Origin: Spartobacteria bacterium
GTDB lineage: Bacteria > Verrucomicrobiota > Verrucomicrobiia > Chthoniobacterales > UBA10450
Reading direction: 5' to 3'
NCBI GenBank assembly: GCA_003134765.1
Contig: PLCM01000011.1
Span: 105,339 to 169,338, forward strand
DNA length: 64,000 nt
Below, piece after piece: positions 1-6,912 of this stretch; the stretch's first letter is position 1; the number at the start of each line of letters is the position of its first letter. A program made the position numbers and the translations under genes. Under the pieces are notes generated by a model, which ran no database searches, was not told where the DNA came from, and saw only the letters and a program-made list of their open reading frames with translations.

Positions 1-418
1 CCGCGTCATCTTTCAGCGATAAGAATGGAATCCCGAGCGGCACTTCGTGCACCAGCTTGTGCAATCCAGGAATCCCATCGCGCGTCAGCGTCTCGCGAAT
101 CATCCGCGTCGAAAGCGGGCCCACTTCCACCACATGATATTTGAATCCCAGCGGCCGTGCCTCGCGCGCGACGGCGTGCAGAATAATCGGCGAATCCGCA
201 AATCCATGGTCCTCGCCGAAAAGAACAAATTGCGCCTTGGCTAATTCACCGCGGATCATCTCCGCGCCCGGACCTGCAAGTTTTCCTTCCTTCACCTGGA
301 GCGCCAGGGTCTGCGGCGGCGCCGCGTGCGCCAGTCCCTTGATTGCGATAAGAGCAAATAATGCTGCGCACAACTGAACGAACCGAGAAGAAATGCCGCT
401 CTTATTGTCCATGCTCAT
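1..418 (-). CDS. Secreted ChaN/erythromycin-esterase-like protein, 3' end cut by window
   Basis: The reading frame is open from an ATG at 418 to the window edge, so only the first ~139 residues are seen. They start with a hydrophobic N-terminal segment (FVQLCAALFALIAIKGLAHA) typical of a signal peptide. About 50 residues in comes AQFVLFGEDHGFADSPIIL, which resembles the metal- or substrate-binding start of the ChaN/TraB and erythromycin-esterase-like folds (LFGExH). The family call is an inference from that one motif. A second in-frame ATG at 412 could also be the start. The 588 bases upstream hold only repeats. Confidence 0.6.
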   Translation of the reverse strand, partial: MSMDNKSGISSRFVQLCAALFALIAIKGLAHAAPPQTLALQVKEGKLAGPGAEMIRGELAKAQFVLFGEDHGFADSPIILHAVAREARPLGFKYHVVEVGPLSTRMIRETLTRDGIPGLHKLVHEVPLGIPFLSLKDDA

Positions 419-625
419 GAGATGCCGCCGCCTCGGAAATCGGATTCAGAAACTATCGGGATGGGATTCGAGATGCGAGATGCGGCGTTGAAAGACCGCG
501 AATAAGCGCGAATGCACACGAATCAAACAGACGAGAATTCGTAATTTCCGACCTTCAGTGTTCGTGATAATTCGCGTCCATTAGTGGTTGCATTTCTTCA
601 TCCCTTATCCTTCCGCCTTCATCCT

Positions 626-688
626 TCAGTAGACCAGTGGAATCAGCCGTTTCGTCCGTTCCATGCATTGATTGCGCAGCTTCCCGCT
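626..688 (-). pseudogene. Degenerate copy 1 of ICMT-type methyltransferase 3' end
   Basis: On the minus strand this reads NQCMERTKRLIPLVY followed by TGA. The intact methyltransferase next door ends EYVAYIRRTKRLIPGVY. The match covers the last ~14 codons and includes the stop. Upstream of it the sequence is the repeat module, not methyltransferase, so this is a fragment. Confidence 0.65.
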
Positions 689-755
689 GCCCACCGGCTA
701 CCCGCGCCGGTTTGACCATCTATCCGCGGGCCGCCCAGCACCGCGTATTCCGCGT
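668..755 (-). repeat. 86-bp direct repeat module, copy 1
   Basis: This segment and 892-977 are near-identical direct repeats. They share TTGATTGCGCAGC, CACCGGCTACCCGCGCCGG and CATCTATCCGCGGGCCGCCC. A looser match to the GGTAGCCGGTGAGCAG...GAAACTGCGAATCA part occurs on the plus strand near 12833-12866, so the module is dispersed and not only local. Confidence 0.75.
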
Positions 756-849
756 AACGCGCCCCCAGCGCCTGCGAAAGCGCTTCCCTGTCACGCCGTA
801 GCCTCGGCAAAGGCGGATCTTCCTTCGGCCTTCGTCATTTGCGCGGCGG

Positions 850-897
850 TCAGTACACGCCCGGAACCAGCCTCTTCGTGCGCTTCATATATTGATT
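850..897 (-). pseudogene. Degenerate copy 2 of ICMT-type methyltransferase 3' end
   Basis: The minus strand reads NQYMKRTKRLVPGVY then TGA, again matching the C-terminus of the intact gene (1007-1567). As in copy 1, it is entered from the repeat module (892-977). Codons differ from both the gene and copy 1, so the duplication is not recent. Confidence 0.65.
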
Positions 898-977
898 GCG
901 CAGCCTCCCGCTGCTCACCGGCTACCCGCGCCGGTTTGACCATCTATCCGCGGGCCGCCCAGCACCGTATTCCGCGT
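892..977 (-). repeat. 86-bp direct repeat module, copy 2
   Basis: Second copy of the module at 668-755. It lies between the stop of the intact methyltransferase gene (1007) and the second 3'-end fragment, so the order on the minus strand is gene end, module, fragment, palindrome, module, fragment. Confidence 0.75.
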
Positions 978-1006
978 CCCGCATTCCACATTCCGTATTC
1001 GCCATT

Positions 1007-1567
1007 TCAATAGACGCCAGGGATCAAGCGTTTCGTTCTGCGGATATACGCTACGTATTCGTCTCCTAATACGCGCTGAAGCGCCTCCTCCTCCACATTC
1101 ATCCGGCGAATGAACGCCACGAAGATCGGCCCGAGAATCACCAGCATGGCCCCCCAATTCCGCAACGTGAGCGCGAACCCGACAAACGCCAGGAGCACAC
1201 CGGTATAGGAGGGATGCCGGACCAGTCGAAACGGTCTGCGCTCGACCAGCTCATGATCTTTCTCGATCACGACGTCGACCGTGAAAAACCGTCCGAGAGT
1301 GACGATGGCCCACCAGCGAAAAAGCAATCCCGCCGCAAATAGTGCCACGCCCACGATTGCAAAGGCGCGCCAATGCGGCAGCGCCCCCGCCCGCCAGTTG
1401 CCCGCCACGAAAATTCCCGCCGCCACGCTCGCCATGATCACCATCCACAACACCCGCAACGTGCTCCGGTCCTGCTTCTCTCCCGTCCCGCAGCGCGACC
1501 GCCGTGTAATCGTGAGCAGGACTTCCGAAACGAGATAGATCAGTCCGAGCACGAGCGAGAGCCGCAT
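1007..1567 (-). CDS. Isoprenylcysteine carboxyl methyltransferase (ICMT)-family membrane protein
   Basis: 186 residues with four to five hydrophobic segments. The C-terminal half carries the family signature: RRPFRLVRHPSYTGVLLAF (RHPxYxG binds S-adenosylmethionine) and a late NVEEEAL...GDEYVAYIRRTKRLIPGVY. Family members methylate small molecules or prenylated or lipid substrates at the membrane; the substrate here is unknown. The ATG at 1567 is preferred over a GTG two codons upstream (1573). A palindrome (1585-1617) lies just upstream, and the 3' flank carries copies of the gene's own last codons. Confidence 0.85.
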   Translation of the reverse strand: MRLSLVLGLIYLVSEVLLTITRRSRCGTGEKQDRSTLRVLWMVIMASVAAGIFVAGNWRAGALPHWRAFAIVGVALFAAGLLFRWWAIVTLGRFFTVDVVIEKDHELVERRPFRLVRHPSYTGVLLAFVGFALTLRNWGAMLVILGPIFVAFIRRMNVEEEALQRVLGDEYVAYIRRTKRLIPGVY

Positions 1568-1584
1568 GATCACGAATCTTAAAG

Positions 1585-1617
1585 ATGTAGAGGCGCTTGT
1601 GCCAAGCGCCTCTACAT
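1585..1617. repeat. Family B palindrome
   Basis: Perfect inverted repeat with 15-bp arms: ATGTAGAGGCGCTTG, loop TGC, then CAAGCGCCTCTACAT. It lies 18 bp upstream of the methyltransferase start. The same palindrome in interrupted form occurs at 55802-55992. Confidence 0.85.
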
Positions 1618-1631
1618 TTTCGCTCCGACCT

Positions 1632-1668
1632 CCAGCCTACGCCAAGGCTACGGCTTGGCAGGCTGACT
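1632..1668. repeat. Family E palindrome (CGCCAAGGCTACGG)
   Basis: Imperfect palindrome CAGCCTACGCCAAG-GCTA-CGGCTTGGCAGGCTG. Related copies lie at about 794-822 (reverse strand) and 17994-18025, both beside gene fragments. Confidence 0.65.
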
Positions 1669-1699
1669 TCCCCGCCCCCAACTGGTCACATGTCACTCG

Positions 1700-2182
1700 T
1701 CACTTCCCAGCGTCCGCGATGCTATTTATGATCGCCGTGATCTCATCCGCATGTTTCGCCACGCCGTCTCCGCTCGCGATGACCATCACTCCCTTGTCCT
1801 TCGTCACCTCCACTGCCGTCAGCGTGATCTTCATCGTCCCGCCGCTCGAGTCCTTCCCATCCACATTCGTGACGACCGCATTCATCCCGTTCACCGTCGT
1901 CTTGTTGTCCTTAAACGAATCGAAGTCCGGCTTCACCTTCAGCAGCGCAAACGCCTTGTCGTTCGAAGGCCCGAGCATGTCAGGACGGGTCGTGATCACA
2001 TTGATGATCGCGGTGCCATCGTCCGAGCCGGCCGAGATCATGTCCCCGCTCACGCTCGCCGTCCACCCCTGCGGGAACGTGATCGCCGCGACCGGTTTAT
2101 CTTCCGGAAATTTCAGCGTATCGGCAAAAACAGGATTCGCGATTGAAACCGCGAGCAACAGGCAGGCGATGGAGTATTTCAT
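1700..2182 (-). CDS. Secreted protein of unknown function
   Basis: 160 residues with a clear signal peptide (MKYSIACLLLAVSIANPVFA, cleavage after VFA). The mature part has regular beta-rich character (KFPEDKPVAAITFPQGW, GTMKITLTAVEVTKDKGVMVIASG) and ends in a helix with EITAIINSIADAGK. I do not recognise the family; the pattern is like small periplasmic proteins of the PsbP/DUF1795 type, but that is a guess. The TGA stop lies inside an AAGTGACGAGTGAC heptad repeat. Confidence 0.7.
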   Translation of the reverse strand: MKYSIACLLLAVSIANPVFADTLKFPEDKPVAAITFPQGWTASVSGDMISAGSDDGTAIINVITTRPDMLGPSNDKAFALLKVKPDFDSFKDNKTTVNGMNAVVTNVDGKDSSGGTMKITLTAVEVTKDKGVMVIASGDGVAKHADEITAIINSIADAGK

Positions 2183-2245
2183 ATGAGATGATGCCTACCG
2201 GCGCATCGGAAAATTGCAAAAAATTTCCCTTCCCTTCCCGGCTCG

Positions 2246-3241
2246 TCACTTCCTCGATTCCAGCCGTTGCCGCCATTGGTCGGGCGGATAATTGAATCCT
2301 TGCCCGGAGGACCACGACCAGATTCCGAGGTTATATCCCAAGCTCAACATGATGCCGATAGAATCCTTCGTCCCCGCGTCAGGATACTTCTGCAACAAGA
2401 TCCCGACTAGCTTGTCCGCTTCCGTCTCGAAGTTTTCCACTCGCCGGTTCAAGCGGATGGTGACGGTTACTCCAGTGACGGCACGCTGCCCCCTCTTGTT
2501 ATCCCAGAAAAAGGTTTGACCGGCGATTACGGATGCCATCGCCACCTCCGGCTGCTGCTGAATCGCTTCATAGGCCTCGATGATTTCAGTGCCCAGCGAA
2601 GCCTTGATCATGTTCGCGAGGAGAATCGGAACCACACCGGCCAGAACCAGGATCAAAGCGACCGCCGCATAATGTCCGCCCCAGATCTTCGGCTTGTCCG
2701 CTGCTTCGCTCCCGACGCGGATCACATACGAGCCAGCCAACAGATCATGGAGCGACTGCTGCGTCTTCACGTTAAAGGCGATCAGATAGAAGATCACCAA
2801 TCCCAGACCGAAAACGATTTCGGAGAATAGGATACCGCCACCGGATTGGAGCAGCCACATCGGAATCGGTGCTCCGTTAACGAAGAAAGGCAGAAGCAGC
2901 ACGAACGAGCGAACAAATGATCTGCCGACACTAAGCGGCTCACCTGTTTTCGAGACGACTCTAATCCGGAGGGCACGCTTCCCGAGGGTTTGACCTCCGC
3001 CCAATCGGCTGTTGAGCGGAACGAAGTAGAGCAACGCGATCGCAAACCCGATGAACCGTTCCCAACCGCCCATGCGCATGAAAAAATCACCCAGGAAAAA
3101 GCCAAGGACACCGCCAACGATTGCGAGAATGATCGAATCGATGAACAGGGCAGCGCTTCGTCGCCAGAACCCAGCTTTGCGGAAATCAGGGGCCATCGGA
3201 GGCAGCGGTGGCGGTCCTGGAACTGGGGTGTGGGGCTCCAT
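2246..3241 (-). CDS. RDD-family membrane protein
   Basis: 331 residues from the chosen ATG at 3241; in-frame upstream ATGs at 3325 and 3373 would add poorly conserved residues. After a Pro-rich N-terminus comes the RDD domain: FRKAGFWRRSAALFIDSII (Arg...Asp signature), a second helix after GGWERF, and GGGQTLGKRALRIRVV with a further helix pair. The C-terminal ~130 residues form a separate soluble region after another membrane helix (AVALILVLAGVVPILLA). RDD proteins are poorly characterised multi-helix membrane proteins, some linked to ion transport. The gene ends AAG TGA within a heptad repeat, like its downstream neighbour. Confidence 0.8.
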   Translation of the reverse strand: MEPHTPVPGPPPLPPMAPDFRKAGFWRRSAALFIDSIILAIVGGVLGFFLGDFFMRMGGWERFIGFAIALLYFVPLNSRLGGGQTLGKRALRIRVVSKTGEPLSVGRSFVRSFVLLLPFFVNGAPIPMWLLQSGGGILFSEIVFGLGLVIFYLIAFNVKTQQSLHDLLAGSYVIRVGSEAADKPKIWGGHYAAVALILVLAGVVPILLANMIKASLGTEIIEAYEAIQQQPEVAMASVIAGQTFFWDNKRGQRAVTGVTVTIRLNRRVENFETEADKLVGILLQKYPDAGTKDSIGIMLSLGYNLGIWSWSSGQGFNYPPDQWRQRLESRK

Positions 3242-3453
3242 CTGCTCTCGTGTTTGAGACGCGAAGCTACTTCTGCGGTTGGAGAAATCGATGAAATTAT
3301 TGCTGACGTTGTATCCGGTGTCCATGAGCCGACCGCCGTGGCTCAAACCGACCTGGGTGTTACCGAGCCTCAAGCGCGCGTGCGCTCCCCGGTCGGGGAG
3401 AAACGAACTGACTACTGCTCGACGAGTGTCAGCGAGCGATGCAGATTCTGAGA

Positions 3454-3813
3454 ATGAATCCGCTTTCGAACTTCGTCAGCCTGCACCCTTATTTCAAAGT
3501 TCATCCAGGAAAGCTCGATGCTTTCAAGGCCGGGTTCCCGACCTTCGTGGAGAAGACGGCGAGCGAAGAGAAGAATCTTTTCTATGAATTCACGCTCAAC
3601 GGTGATGAAATTTTCTGCCGCGAAGGTTACACGGACGCCGAAGGCCTTCTCGCTCACTTGGAGAACGTCGGAGCGTTGCTCGCGGAAGCTCTGAAGATTG
3701 CCGACCTGACGCGGCTGGAAGTTCATGGGCCGGCCGCGGAGCTCGACAAGCTCAACGCGCCTCTCGCGCACCTCAAACCGGCGTGGTTCATCTGCGACGC
3801 GGAGCGAAGGTAG
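3454..3813 (+). CDS. Antibiotic biosynthesis monooxygenase-like (ABM) small protein
   Basis: 119 residues from ATG 3454; an ATG at 3439 is an alternative. The stretch VSLHPYFKVHPGKLDAFKAG, then EEKNLFYEFTLNGDEIFCRE and EGLLAHLENVGALL, follows the dimeric ferredoxin-like fold of ABM/YgiN-type proteins (strand, helix carrying an aromatic/acidic pair, strand with a GYTD-type turn). Such proteins act in quinone or small-molecule oxidation, or only bind ligands. It is followed by a family A palindromic element and the 2-hydroxyacid oxidase, transcribed in the same direction. Confidence 0.65.
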   Translation: MNPLSNFVSLHPYFKVHPGKLDAFKAGFPTFVEKTASEEKNLFYEFTLNGDEIFCREGYTDAEGLLAHLENVGALLAEALKIADLTRLEVHGPAAELDKLNAPLAHLKPAWFICDAERR

Positions 3814-3911
3814 TGGGGAGCGCACGCGCCTCGCGTGCTGGTTTTGGCGCCCTCGCCAAAACGATTTTCTCAGAATAAGTCCGCGAAGGCGCGGGCGCGT
3901 ACGCTCCCCCA
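3814..3911. repeat. Family A palindromic element, copy A1
   Basis: Outer arms TGGGGAGCGCACGCGCC and GGCGCGTACGCTCCCC pair with one mismatch. Inside is a perfect hairpin, GTTTTGGCG-CCCT-CGCCAAAAC, at 3841-3862. Other copies are at 36424, 50947 and 55836. Confidence 0.85.
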
Positions 3912-3964
3912 GACGGGAATCATGCACGTTGACAGATTGCGTCTGCGACCGCGACAAGTGAAGA

Positions 3965-5044
3965 GTGGATTCGGAAATACTGCTCAACGTCGCTGATTAT
4001 GCGAAGGCGGCGAAAGCAAAGCTGCCGAGCGAGGTCTGTGATTATTTCTGCGGCGGCGCGCTCGACGAAATAACTCTTCGAGAGAACGCCGTCGGCTGGG
4101 AGCGGCTGAAGCTTTATTATCGGGTGCTTGCGGGTGTGGGAGCACGGGACCTGGAAACGATCGTGCTCGGACAGAAGATCTCAATGCCGATCATGGTGGC
4201 GCCGACGGCTTTTCATCGGCTGGCTTGCGAATCGGGGGAGATCGCAACGGCGAGAGCGGCGAAGAACGCGGGGACGCTGTTCATTCTTAGCTCGCTCTCG
4301 AATACGGCAATGGAAGAGGTCTTTGCGGCGGCGGGAACGCCAAAATGGTTTCAGCTCTACATCTATAAGGATCGGTCGATCACGCGAGACCTGGTGCAAC
4401 GGGCGGAGGCGGCAGGAGCGGAGGCGATCGTGCTGACGGTCGATGCGCCAGGCCTCGGTACGCGGGAACGGGATTCGCGGAATAGCTTTCGGTTGCCGGA
4501 AGGACTCACCGTGGAAAATCTGGCGCCGGTGGGGAAGGGGACGATGCCGGTAGTGGAAGGCTCGGGGCTGGCGGCGTATGTGCACGCGAATTTCAAAAGC
4601 GATCTTGGATTCGACGATCTGGATTGGTTGTGCGGCTGCACGCGCTTACCGGTGGTCGTGAAAGGGGTGTGTCGTGGCGATGATGCGCAGCATTCAGCGG
4701 AGCTTGGGGCAAAAGCGGTGGTGGTGTCGAATCACGGCGGCCGCCAGCTCGATACGGCGCCGGCGACTTGTGAAGTTTTGCCGCACGTGGTCGAAGCGGC
4801 GGGAGATCGTTGCGAGATCTATGTGGATGGCGGGATCCGCCGCGGGAGCGATGTGCTGAAGGCGATCGCGCTTGGGGCGCGAGCAGTGCTCGTCGGCCGG
4901 CCGATCCTGTGGGGATTGGCGGTCGGTGGTGAGCAGGGAGCGGCGAATGTTCTCGAAATCCTGCGCCGCGAGTTGGATGAAGCGATGTTGCTGTCCGGAT
5001 GCACGACGATCAGCGATATCGACGCGTCGCTTCTGCGGCCGTAG
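3965..5044 (+). CDS. FMN-dependent alpha-hydroxy-acid oxidase/dehydrogenase
   Basis: 359 residues, GTG start. The enzyme oxidises (S)-2-hydroxyacids such as lactate or glycolate to 2-oxoacids using FMN in a TIM barrel. Seen: N-terminal DYAKAAKAKLPSEVCDYF, phosphate/flavin region MPIMVAPTAFHRLACESGE (75-92), QLYIYKDR with Gln130 and Tyr132, Lys233 in VVKGV, catalytic base His257 and Arg260 in SNHGGRQLD, and the FMN phosphate site DGGIRRGSDVLKALALG-like at 288-304. Length is normal for the family (lactate oxidase, LldD, HAOX). Substrate cannot be set from sequence alone. Soluble, no signal peptide. Confidence 0.9.
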   Translation: MDSEILLNVADYAKAAKAKLPSEVCDYFCGGALDEITLRENAVGWERLKLYYRVLAGVGARDLETIVLGQKISMPIMVAPTAFHRLACESGEIATARAAKNAGTLFILSSLSNTAMEEVFAAAGTPKWFQLYIYKDRSITRDLVQRAEAAGAEAIVLTVDAPGLGTRERDSRNSFRLPEGLTVENLAPVGKGTMPVVEGSGLAAYVHANFKSDLGFDDLDWLCGCTRLPVVVKGVCRGDDAQHSAELGAKAVVVSNHGGRQLDTAPATCEVLPHVVEAAGDRCEIYVDGGIRRGSDVLKAIALGARAVLVGRPILWGLAVGGEQGAANVLEILRRELDEAMLLSGCTTISDIDASLLRP

Positions 5045-5187
5045 CGATTGACCGGTGATGTGAGCGCGCGCGCTGCCCTAGCGCCATTGGAACGTCGATC
5101 TGCGCGGCCCACAGGGCCGCGGCTATAGAAGAGGGTCGCTGCGATGCCGAGGGTGACAAGTCATTGGCATTTGTTAGAGGATCGGCC

Positions 5188-5367
5188 ATGAGAAAACTAA
5201 TAACGTTGCTGTTGGGTGTCTGGATGTTGGCAATAGTTGGTTGCACGACCACGACTCCAACCACCACCACCACCACAACGACTACCAAACAGCAGACTAA
5301 TGCCTCCATCGATCCGACGATTTCCAACACGCGATCAACAAACACGATGAGTTTGGGACCGCGCTGA
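5188..5367 (+). CDS. Small Thr-rich lipoprotein
   Basis: 59 residues starting at ATG 5188, preceded by GAGG at a suitable distance. The N-terminus MRKLITLLLGVWMLAIVGC is a lipoprotein signal peptide with lipobox AIVGC. The mature part begins with TTTTPTTTTTTTTTKQQ, so the low-complexity Thr tract follows the lipidated Cys directly, as in tethering linkers. Nothing after it suggests a domain. It may be a cell-envelope peptide of unknown role. An upstream in-frame ATG at 5164 is less likely. Confidence 0.6.
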   Translation: MRKLITLLLGVWMLAIVGCTTTTPTTTTTTTTTKQQTNASIDPTISNTRSTNTMSLGPR

Positions 5368-5605
5368 GAGAGATCGCTTCCAATTGTAAGGCGCACGCCG
5401 CGGGTGGATCGAGCGCTCCGCCACTCGATGACAAGATTTGGCAGCGGAGCGGCATTACCAGCATCGCCGGCGGAGCTCCGAAAGCTTTCGCGAGGAGCCG
5501 GCTGATCCACCAATCGTAATTCGCCAGTTTTGCCCGCGGATGTTAGAGGTTCCTGGTAGGGCGCGAGCTAGTTGAGAGTTGAGGAGTGGCGACGTAGTTT
5601 CGGTC
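5368..5605. other. Intergenic, nothing recognised
   Basis: About 240 bases between the small lipoprotein and the aldo/keto reductase. Only a short AGTTGAGAGTTGAGGAGT direct repeat is seen near 5570-5588; no hairpin or gene stands out. Confidence 0.5.
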
Positions 5606-6568
5606 ATGACGCGACGAACATTTCTTGGGACGACCATCGCAGGAGGCGCGACGATATTCGCGGGACAATTGCCGGGACTTATGTCGGCGGCGACGAGCTC
5701 AGACAGCAAATCGACCTTTCAGCTGGGCGGCGATCTCGCCGTGAACCGGCTGGGTTTTGGCGCGATGCGGATCACGGGCGATGGGATCTGGGGTTGGCCG
5801 CCGGATCGTGAGAACGCGAAAAAGCTTTTGCGGCGTGTTCTCGAGCTGGGAGTAAATCTCATCGACACGGCTGACGCCTACGGTCCGGAAGTGAGCGAAT
5901 TGCTGATCGCGGAAGCGCTTCATCCTTATCCGAAAGGATTGGTGATCGCGACCAAGGGTGGCAACACGCGGCCGGGGCCTAATCGCTGGGTTCCGGACGG
6001 ACGGCCCGAATATCTGACTCAATGCGTGGAGAAGAGTCTCAAACGGTTGAAACTCGAACGGATCGATCTCTATCAACTGCACAGGATCGATCCAAAGGTG
6101 CCGGTGGAGGAATCGCTCGGTGCGCTGAAGAAAATGCAGGACGCCGGGAAGATTCGACACGTGGGATTATCGGAAGTGTCGGTGAAAGAGATCGAGCAGG
6201 CGAAAAAGGTGTTGCCCATCGTCAGCATTCAGAACCGGTACAACATCGAGGATCGCGATTCCGAGGAGGTCCTCAACTATTGCGAGAAAGAGAAGATGGC
6301 CTTCATGCCGTGGGCGCCGATTGGTGGGAGCGGACGTGGTTCGTTGACGAAGGCTGGTGGTGCCCTGGAAACGGAAGCGAAGCGCCACAACGCCACGGTC
6401 GTGCAGCTCGCGCTCGCGTGGTTGCTCCACCGATCGTCAGTGATGCTGCCGATTCCGGGAACGTCATCGATCGCGCACCTGGAGGAGAACGTGGCGGCGG
6501 AAAAGATCGAGCTAACAGCGGCGGACTGGAAAACGATCGAAGATTTGGCGGGTCAGCAGCGAGGATAG
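5606..6568 (+). CDS. Aldo/keto reductase, probable Tat-exported
   Basis: 320 residues from ATG 5606 (an earlier in-frame start at 5579 is possible). The N-terminus TRRTFLGTTIAGGATIFAG is a twin-arginine-type leader, so export to the periplasm is likely. The barrel shows the catalytic tetrad: Asp87 and Tyr92 (LIDTADAYGPE), Lys117 (ATKGG), His159 (YQLHRID), and a cofactor-binding end LPIPGTSSIAHLEENVAA. It is likely an NADPH-dependent carbonyl reductase of the YajO/oxidoreductase group; the substrate is unknown. Export of an NADPH-type enzyme is odd unless it folds with cofactor first, which Tat permits. A VOC gene fragment follows in the same frame right after the stop. Confidence 0.85.
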   Translation: MTRRTFLGTTIAGGATIFAGQLPGLMSAATSSDSKSTFQLGGDLAVNRLGFGAMRITGDGIWGWPPDRENAKKLLRRVLELGVNLIDTADAYGPEVSELLIAEALHPYPKGLVIATKGGNTRPGPNRWVPDGRPEYLTQCVEKSLKRLKLERIDLYQLHRIDPKVPVEESLGALKKMQDAGKIRHVGLSEVSVKEIEQAKKVLPIVSIQNRYNIEDRDSEEVLNYCEKEKMAFMPWAPIGGSGRGSLTKAGGALETEAKRHNATVVQLALAWLLHRSSVMLPIPGTSSIAHLEENVAAEKIELTAADWKTIEDLAGQQRG

Positions 6569-6604
6569 AAGAAGCAGGATGGAGAAGAGAGGATCGAGAA
6601 TGGT

Positions 6605-6826
6605 ATAGGAGGATCGGAGAACACCGGTGATCGATCCCACGAGTTCGGCCTTTATTTCAAGGTGCCGAATATCGAGGAGGCATATGATGCGCTGATCAAA
6701 CGCGGCGTTCATTTCGAATCGAAGCCGATGCTGGTTGCGCAGATGGAGACACACGATCTCTGGCTGGCAGAGTTTCGCGACTCCGAGAATAACGTGCTCG
6801 CGCTAATGTGCGGGAAGGCGAAGTAG
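6605..6826 (+). pseudogene. C-terminal fragment of a VOC (glyoxalase)-family gene
   Basis: The frame reads SHEFGLYFKVPNIEEAYDAL, then IKRGVHFESKPMLVAQMETH and LWLAEFRDSENNVLALMCGKAK before TAG. This is the last half of a VOC module (FKVxDIExAYxxLxxxGVxF ... FRDPdGNxLxL). There is no start codon or N-terminal half: upstream sequence runs back in the same frame to the aldo/keto reductase stop. It is a decayed remnant, or conceivably a readthrough extension of the reductase. Confidence 0.7.
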
Positions 6827-6912
6827 GGAGAGGAGAAGGCTGAAGCGGGATCCTCGCTGCGCTTCACTCAGGATGACAGGCCAAGGAAGGCGGAAAAACC
6901 AGTGATTACAGA

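Larger units (their letters stand above)
419..1006. other. Intergenic region of repeats and gene debris
   Basis: No intact gene is seen in these 588 bases. The stretch holds two degenerate copies of the 3' end of the neighbouring methyltransferase gene, each next to an ~86-bp direct repeat, plus one short palindrome at about 794-822 whose reverse strand carries GCCTTTGCCGAGGCTACGG. From 419 to 600 I see nothing recognisable. Confidence 0.7.
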
